The notes under the pieces: model-generated
What the model was told of the DNA's origin: nothing
The model's input: only the letters and a program-made list of their open reading frames with translations
The model's database searches: none
Position numbers and translations under genes: made by a program
Part shown: in pieces, positions 60,362-64,000 of the stretch
How the letters are laid out: each line of letters opens with the position of its first letter
Numbering within the stretch: position 1 is the first letter of the stretch
DNA from: DAOMOP01 sp035444405
GTDB taxonomy: Bacteria > Pseudomonadota > Gammaproteobacteria > Burkholderiales > Rhodocyclaceae
NCBI GenBank assembly: GCA_035444405.1
Contig: DAOMOP010000002.1
Coordinates: 1-64,000, forward strand
Length of the DNA: 64,000 nt
Direction of reading: 5' to 3'

Positions 60362-61177
60362 ATGGAACTTGGCCAGGTCTTGACCATCGCCGGCAAGGAA
60401 TTCTGGGATCGCATCCGCAATCGCTGGGTGCTCGCGGTCGCGCTGGTGTTCACGGTGTTCGCGCTGGTCATCGCGTATTTCGGCGGCGCGCAGCAGGGCA
60501 CGGTCGGTTTTCGCTCGATCGAGTTCACGATCGCCAGCCTCGTCAGTCTGGTGATCTACCTGATCCCGCTGATCGCGCTGGTGCTCGGCTTCGACGCAAT
60601 CGTCGGCGAGCGCGAGCGCGGCTCGCTCGACCTGCTGCTGTCGCTGCCGATCACGCGCTTCGAGCTCTTGCTGGGCAAGTATCTCGGGCTCGCCGCCGCA
60701 CTCGCGTTCTCGACCGTTGCCGGCTTCGGGCTCGTCGCGGTGGTGCTCGCCGCCCAGCTCGATCTCACCGCGCTCGTTCATTACTTCGGCTTCATGGCGA
60801 GCTCGGTGCTGCTCGGCATGGCCTTTCTGAGCCTGGCCGTCATGGTGTCGGTGTTCGCCGCCGACCGCACACGCGCCTCGGGGCTCGCGATCGCGGCGTG
60901 GTTCTTCTTCGTGCTGGTATTCGACCTGCTGTTGCTCGGCGCGCTGGTGGTCACCGGCGGCGCCTATGGCGGAGACATCTTCCCGTATCTGCTGCTGTTG
61001 AACCCGGCCGACGTCTTCCGCATTCTCAACATCTTCACCCTCGAGGACGTGCGTGCCCTCTACGGACTGGCCACGGTCTTCCCGAGCGGCCTCGCGGAAC
61101 CTTGGGTCCTGACGCTGGTCATGCTCGGCTGGATCACGGCGCCGCTCGGCATCGCCGCGTGGCGCTTCAGGAATTAG
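60362..61177 (+). CDS. nosY: ABC transporter permease NosY
   Basis: A 271-residue membrane protein with six helices. MELGQVLTIAGKEFWDRIRNRWVLAVAL is the ABC2-type N-terminus; GFDAIVGERERGSLDLLLSLPITR is the cytoplasmic coupling segment that meets NosF. Membrane partner of NosF. The ATG at 60362 follows nosF closely, and nosL follows after 23 bases. Confidence 0.94.
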   Translation: MELGQVLTIAGKEFWDRIRNRWVLAVALVFTVFALVIAYFGGAQQGTVGFRSIEFTIASLVSLVIYLIPLIALVLGFDAIVGERERGSLDLLLSLPITRFELLLGKYLGLAAALAFSTVAGFGLVAVVLAAQLDLTALVHYFGFMASSVLLGMAFLSLAVMVSVFAADRTRASGLAIAAWFFFVLVFDLLLLGALVVTGGAYGGDIFPYLLLLNPADVFRILNIFTLEDVRALYGLATVFPSGLAEPWVLTLVMLGWITAPLGIAAWRFRN

Positions 61178-61200
61178 ACGCTTTCCATCGGAGTCTCCCC

Positions 61201-61746
61201 ATGTGCAACCATCATCACCATCGGCGTTTCGATCGGCGACGCTTCCTGCTCGCCGGCGCAGCGACGGGACTGCTCGCCGCGTGCGGGCAAGCGAGCGACG
61301 GCACGAAAGGCGTGGTGGCGGTCGAGATCGATCGCAGCACCTCATGCGCGCTGGACGGCATGCTGCTCGCCGACTATCCCGGCCCGAAGGCCCAGATCCA
61401 CTACGCAAACCGCAGCGAGCCCGATTTCTTCTGCGATACGGTCGAGATGTTTCACGTGCACCTGAACCCGGAGATCGTGCAGCCGGTGCGCGCGATGTTC
61501 GTCCAGGACATGGGCAAGGCGGACTGGGACGACCCGCGCGGACACTGGATCGATGCCAGGAGCGCCTGGTACGTGCATGGCTCGTCGCGGCGCGGCTCGA
61601 TGGGCCCGACCCTCGCATCGTTCGCCGACGAAGCCGGCGCGCGCGCGTTCGCGCAGGAGTTCGGTGGCAATGTACTGCGCTTCGACGACGTCACCGCCGA
61701 CATGGTGGTGCTCGACGGCGGCGCGCTTCACGACAGCAGGATGTAG
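61201..61746 (+). CDS. nosL: NosL-family copper chaperone lipoprotein (first copy)
   Basis: A 181-residue lipoprotein: signal RRFLLAGAATGLLAAC with lipobox cysteine. The NosL fold is recognisable (GMLLADYPGPKAQIHY, VQDMGKADWDDPRGHWIDARSAWYVHGS, FADEAGARAFAQEFGG). The usual CxxCGM copper motif is reduced to SCALDGM, so one cysteine is missing; the partner copy at 62387 has CPVCGM. NosL delivers Cu(I) to NosZ. Begins 23 bases after nosY. Confidence 0.88.
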   Translation: MCNHHHHRRFDRRRFLLAGAATGLLAACGQASDGTKGVVAVEIDRSTSCALDGMLLADYPGPKAQIHYANRSEPDFFCDTVEMFHVHLNPEIVQPVRAMFVQDMGKADWDDPRGHWIDARSAWYVHGSSRRGSMGPTLASFADEAGARAFAQEFGGNVLRFDDVTADMVVLDGGALHDSRM

Positions 61747-61752
61747 GGAAAA

Positions 61753-62025
61753 ATGCCAGATTTCTTCAAGAATCTCGAGTACGACAGGGCTCTCGAGATC
61801 GAACGCTTGTCCAGACTGACCTACGAGCTGCGCGAAAACCGCGGCGCCGTGCTGGCACCTTACGGCGTGCAGAGCGAATCCGCATTGCTCGAACAGATCA
61901 CGAGCGGCACGGTCGCCGAACATCCAGCCTACGAGCACTATCTCGCGGCACGTGTGCTCGAGCAGACGCGCGACCACGCGCGCGCGCTGATGGCCGACAA
62001 GCTCAGGGAGGCGAACCGCTCATGA
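61753..62025 (+). CDS. Unknown 90-residue protein in the nos cluster
   Basis: A helical, charged 90-residue protein: MPDFFKNLEYDRALEIERL, then TYELRENRGAVLAPYGVQSE and EHYLAARVLEQTRDHARALMA. No membrane segment, cysteine cluster or named family is recognised. It starts 6 bases after nosL, with AGGGAA before the ATG, and ends in an ATGA overlap with the TumE-like gene. A partner or antitoxin for that gene is possible by position. Confidence 0.65.
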   Translation: MPDFFKNLEYDRALEIERLSRLTYELRENRGAVLAPYGVQSESALLEQITSGTVAEHPAYEHYLAARVLEQTRDHARALMADKLREANRS

Positions 62026-62390
62026 CCCTGCATCTCGAACTGGCCGACCTGCTCGAGCGCGAATTCAACGGCAAGCTCCAAGGCAGCATCGAGCGCAAGC
62101 AGGACGCGCTGATCGTGCCCGTCGCCGATGGCGTCACGCTGACCGTACGCTACGCCGGCGCGGCCGAATACTCGCTGCGCTGGACCCACGGCGGTGTCGA
62201 GGCCGGCATCGACACGGCGCCGCTGCACCACGACCTGGCGACCTTTCCGAACCATCTTCACTGTGGCGACGGTCGCGTCGTCGCCGACCCGATCACCGAC
62301 CCGGCACGCACCCCGCCCGATAATCTGCGGCGCCTGGTGAGCGCGCTTCTCGACGATCCGGGTCGGCTCGAATCGGGTCAGGCCGAATGA
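62022..62390 (+). CDS. TumE/DUF6516-like protein in the nos cluster
   Basis: A 122-residue soluble protein. YAGAAEYSLRWTHGGVEAGIDTA followed by LHHDLATFPNHLHCGDGRVVADP resembles the histidine-rich core (HH...TFPHHxH) of TumE-type toxins/DUF6516. Both ends overlap neighbouring genes by four bases, so it is translationally coupled inside the nos operon. It may be a repurposed fold serving copper or NosZ; toxin activity is not implied by sequence alone. Confidence 0.5.
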   Translation: MTLHLELADLLEREFNGKLQGSIERKQDALIVPVADGVTLTVRYAGAAEYSLRWTHGGVEAGIDTAPLHHDLATFPNHLHCGDGRVVADPITDPARTPPDNLRRLVSALLDDPGRLESGQAE

Positions 62391-62989
62391 TTCTGCGCAC
62401 ACCGCGCCGCCTGTTCGCTGCGGGCCTCGTACTCGCGGTGGCCAGCGCAGCGTTGCTGTTCGTGCCCGATCGAGGCGCTCCGGCCGCGGCCTTCGACCCG
62501 ATGGACGACTACTGCCTGGTCGCACCCGCGTTGCCGTACGACGCACGCTCCGGCCTGGCCGTTTTCGATCCACGTCCGCTGCCAGCGCATGCCCGCTGCC
62601 CGGTGTGCGGCATGTACCCGGCGCGCTTTCCGCGCTGGGCCGCGCAGACGATCTTCCGTGACGGCGCCGTGCATTTCTTCGACTCGCCGGTCAATCTCCA
62701 CTTGTTCCTGGCCGACGTGAGCCGCTACAACCGCGCCTACGAAAGCGCCGATGTCGTCGTCAGCTTCGTCACCGACGTCGAAGACGGCCGCTGGATCGAG
62801 GCCGGCCAGGCCTACTACGTCCACGGCTCGAACGCGCTCGGCCCGATGCGCGGCGGCAACCTGCCCGCCTTCGCCAGCCGCGAAGCGGCACAGCGCTTTG
62901 CCGAAGCGCGCGGCGGCGATGTGATCGGTGCCGCCGAGCTCACCGCCGATCTGCTGCGCGGCTTCGTCCACGGCGGCCATCACCACTGA
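62387..62989 (+). CDS. nosL: NosL-family copper-binding protein (second copy)
   Basis: A 200-residue protein with a hydrophobic N-terminal anchor and the copper motif CPVCGMYPARFP. Later segments DGAVHFFDSPVNLHLFLADV, GRWIEAGQAYYVHGSN and FASREAAQRFAEARGG fit NosL. It ends GGHHH, possibly an extra metal site. It overlaps the TumE-like gene by four bases. Two NosL-type proteins in one nos cluster suggest divided roles in copper delivery. Confidence 0.88.
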   Translation: MILRTPRRLFAAGLVLAVASAALLFVPDRGAPAAAFDPMDDYCLVAPALPYDARSGLAVFDPRPLPAHARCPVCGMYPARFPRWAAQTIFRDGAVHFFDSPVNLHLFLADVSRYNRAYESADVVVSFVTDVEDGRWIEAGQAYYVHGSNALGPMRGGNLPAFASREAAQRFAEARGGDVIGAAELTADLLRGFVHGGHHH

Positions 62990-63034
62990 ATCGCCGGGGC
63001 GGTGCGGCCACAGCTTGATCCGCCCGCGTGAACG

Positions 63035-63065
63035 GCAGACGGGGGAGCCTCGCTCCCCCGCCTGC
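63035..63065. terminator. Strong hairpin between convergent nosL and cytochrome c
   Basis: GCAG..CGGGGGAGC pairs with GCTCCCCCG..CTGC around a CTC loop. It can serve both strands as a terminator, though T-tracts are lacking. Confidence 0.6.
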
Positions 63066-63142
63066 AATCGCGCCGCCGAGTGAAACGTGGCCGCTCGTGC
63101 CCACCCCGCCGTGACGCTGGGACGGGCCGAGCCAGCACGTCG

Positions 63143-63550
63143 TCACTTCGACTGCGCGACCATGTAGTCGACGGCGGCCTTGACTTCGTCGTCCGACAGG
63201 TTCGAAGCACCTCCGCGTGCGGGCATCATGCCCTTCGAACCGGTGAAGCCCTCGATCGCATGCTTGTACATGACGTCCATGCCCTGGGCGATGCGCGGCT
63301 CCCACTCGGCCTTGTCGCCGGGCTTCGGCGCGCCGGCCACACCGGCCGCATGACACAGGGCGCAGGTCTTCTTGTACACACTCTCGCCTGCAGGGTTGGC
63401 GGCCGGGGCCGGTTCGGCCGGGGCGGCAGCCGTCTGGGTCTGCGCCGGAGCGGGAGCCGCAGCGGGCGCCGCCGGCGCGGGTTCGTCCTTGCCACACGCG
63501 GCAAGCAACACGGCCATCGAGGCGGCCAGAATCAGTGCTGTCTTCTTCAT
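63143..63550 (-). CDS. Lipoprotein class-I cytochrome c (c5-like)
   Basis: A 135-residue lipoprotein: signal KKTALILAASMAVLLAAC with lipobox cysteine, an Ala/Pro/Gln-rich linker, then a monohaem cytochrome (YKKTCALCHAAGVAG, haem at CALCH; Met ligand likely in GSKGMMPARGG). It would carry electrons at the membrane face, plausibly to NosZ or NirS. Start at 63550; a strong FNR/DNR box lies upstream at 63637-63650, so it is co-regulated with denitrification. Confidence 0.9.
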   Translation of the reverse strand: MKKTALILAASMAVLLAACGKDEPAPAAPAAAPAPAQTQTAAAPAEPAPAANPAGESVYKKTCALCHAAGVAGAPKPGDKAEWEPRIAQGMDVMYKHAIEGFTGSKGMMPARGGASNLSDDEVKAAVDYMVAQSK

Positions 63551-63981
63551 TGGGATCTCCATGTTATCCCCGGACCCGTTCGCACGGGCGGCCGGAGTTG
63601 GGTCGTCGATGCTAGCCGAGCGCGGCAGCGAATTGATTGACGTGCATCAAGCCCGTCCGACTGCCGTCGGTGAGCCCCGCGCGGCTTCGAGCCCATGCCG
63701 CCGGCCTCGCGAAAGTGCCGCGAAGCCTGGGTTTGTCCGCATCGGATGTGATATAAGTTGCAATCCAACAGTTTGATACACAGTCTAACGAGCTGCGCAG
63801 GCGCATCGCCCAACATAGCAAATCTTTCGCGTAACGAGACGGACTTGCAACAACCCTTTGCAAATCCACCCGTCACGCGAGCCGTCGCCCTGCCGACGGC
63901 AAGGCCCGGCGAAGCGATTGCTCAAGTCCTGCCGCCTGCCTCCGTTAATCTAACCGTACTCCTTGCTATCGAGAGGTTGCC
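63551..63981. other. Non-coding region with cytochrome c promoter
   Basis: 431 bases. Contains the FNR/DNR box for the cytochrome gene; the right half also likely holds the promoter of a gene starting near 63982. No other gene was recognised. Confidence 0.5.
63637..63650. promoter_or_regulatory. FNR/DNR-type box upstream of cytochrome c gene
   Basis: TTGACGTGCATCAA, perfect TTGAC-N4-ATCAA. On the minus strand its centre is 41.5 bases before 63602, with a -10-like TAGCAT at 63614-63609. Confidence 0.8.
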
Positions 63982-64000
63982 ATGCAGTTGGGAAGGCGCA
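63982..64000 (+). CDS. Possible start of a gene cut by the window end
   Basis: ATG with AGAGG five bases upstream; only MQLGRR can be read. Too short to identify. Confidence 0.35.

Noticed and set aside
1..64000. Search by eye for CRISPR arrays, tRNA genes, insertion-sequence ends and attachment sites
   Set aside because: No regularly spaced repeats, cloverleaf with CCA-type arm, transposase or flanking direct repeats were recognised; a tool scan could still find short ones.

Overview
The window reads as chromosome of a GC-rich, facultatively denitrifying, aromatic-degrading betaproteobacterium. The closest fit by gene content is the Azoarcus/Aromatoleum/Thauera group of the Rhodocyclales. 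This is inferred from a cd1-type nitrite reductase, a clade-I (Tat-exported) nitrous oxide reductase with its nos cluster, NarXL, NnrS/hemerythrin modules, a 2-aminobenzoate-CoA ligase and a gentisate pathway. No rRNA, tRNA, CRISPR array, insertion sequence or phage gene was recognised. The density of sensible, codon-rich genes is uniform, so nothing looks freshly acquired.

Layout. 1-9.6 kb: housekeeping and signalling (end of dnaE2, a PAS-GGDEF cyclase, fused pabB-pabC, metY, a membrane GGDEF-EAL protein with a CxxCH sensor motif, phhB). 9.8-13.1 kb: an MFS gene divergent from a hemerythrin/DUF2249/NnrS-like operon behind a perfect FNR-type box. 13.5-21.4 kb: the nitrite block nirI-nirS-dnr followed by narXL. 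21.4-30.3 kb: a cupin gene, an sdhCDB set without sdhA, a second hemerythrin/DUF2249/NnrS module divergent from nsrR, serA, and a further nitric-oxide-linked set (FmdE-like protein, NnrS-like membrane protein, DUF59 protein) with an excellent NsrR operator.

30.4-44.7 kb: aromatic acid uptake and catabolism. One arm is an acyl-CoA ligase plus a TRAP transporter (minus strand) with a divergent LysR gene. The other arm is a LysR gene divergent from gentisate 1,2-dioxygenase, fumarylpyruvate hydrolase, 3-hydroxybenzoate 6-hydroxylase, maleylpyruvate isomerase and a second TRAP transporter. 44.9-51.0 kb: tryptophan to anthranilate (kynB, kynU, kynA and an SDR gene) divergent from 2-aminobenzoate-CoA ligase and a MarR regulator, which suggests that anthranilate made from tryptophan is activated to its CoA ester.

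51.1-63.6 kb: RegBA-type two-component genes, then nosZ (own promoter and terminator), nosR, a small membrane protein gene, nosD, nosF, nosY, nosL, two small genes (the second resembling TumE/DUF6516 toxins), a second nosL, and a convergent lipoprotein cytochrome c. 

Regulation is the unifying theme. Six 14-bp FNR/DNR-type boxes stand before the hemerythrin operon, narX, an nnrS-like gene, nosZ, nosR and the cytochrome c gene. In most cases the centre lies about 41.5 bp upstream of a position with a plausible -10 element. The Dnr-type protein encoded next to nirS carries the E..SR recognition residues expected for such sites. Two NsrR-type operators add a nitric-oxide layer. All functional calls are from reading sequence and family knowledge; no database search was run.
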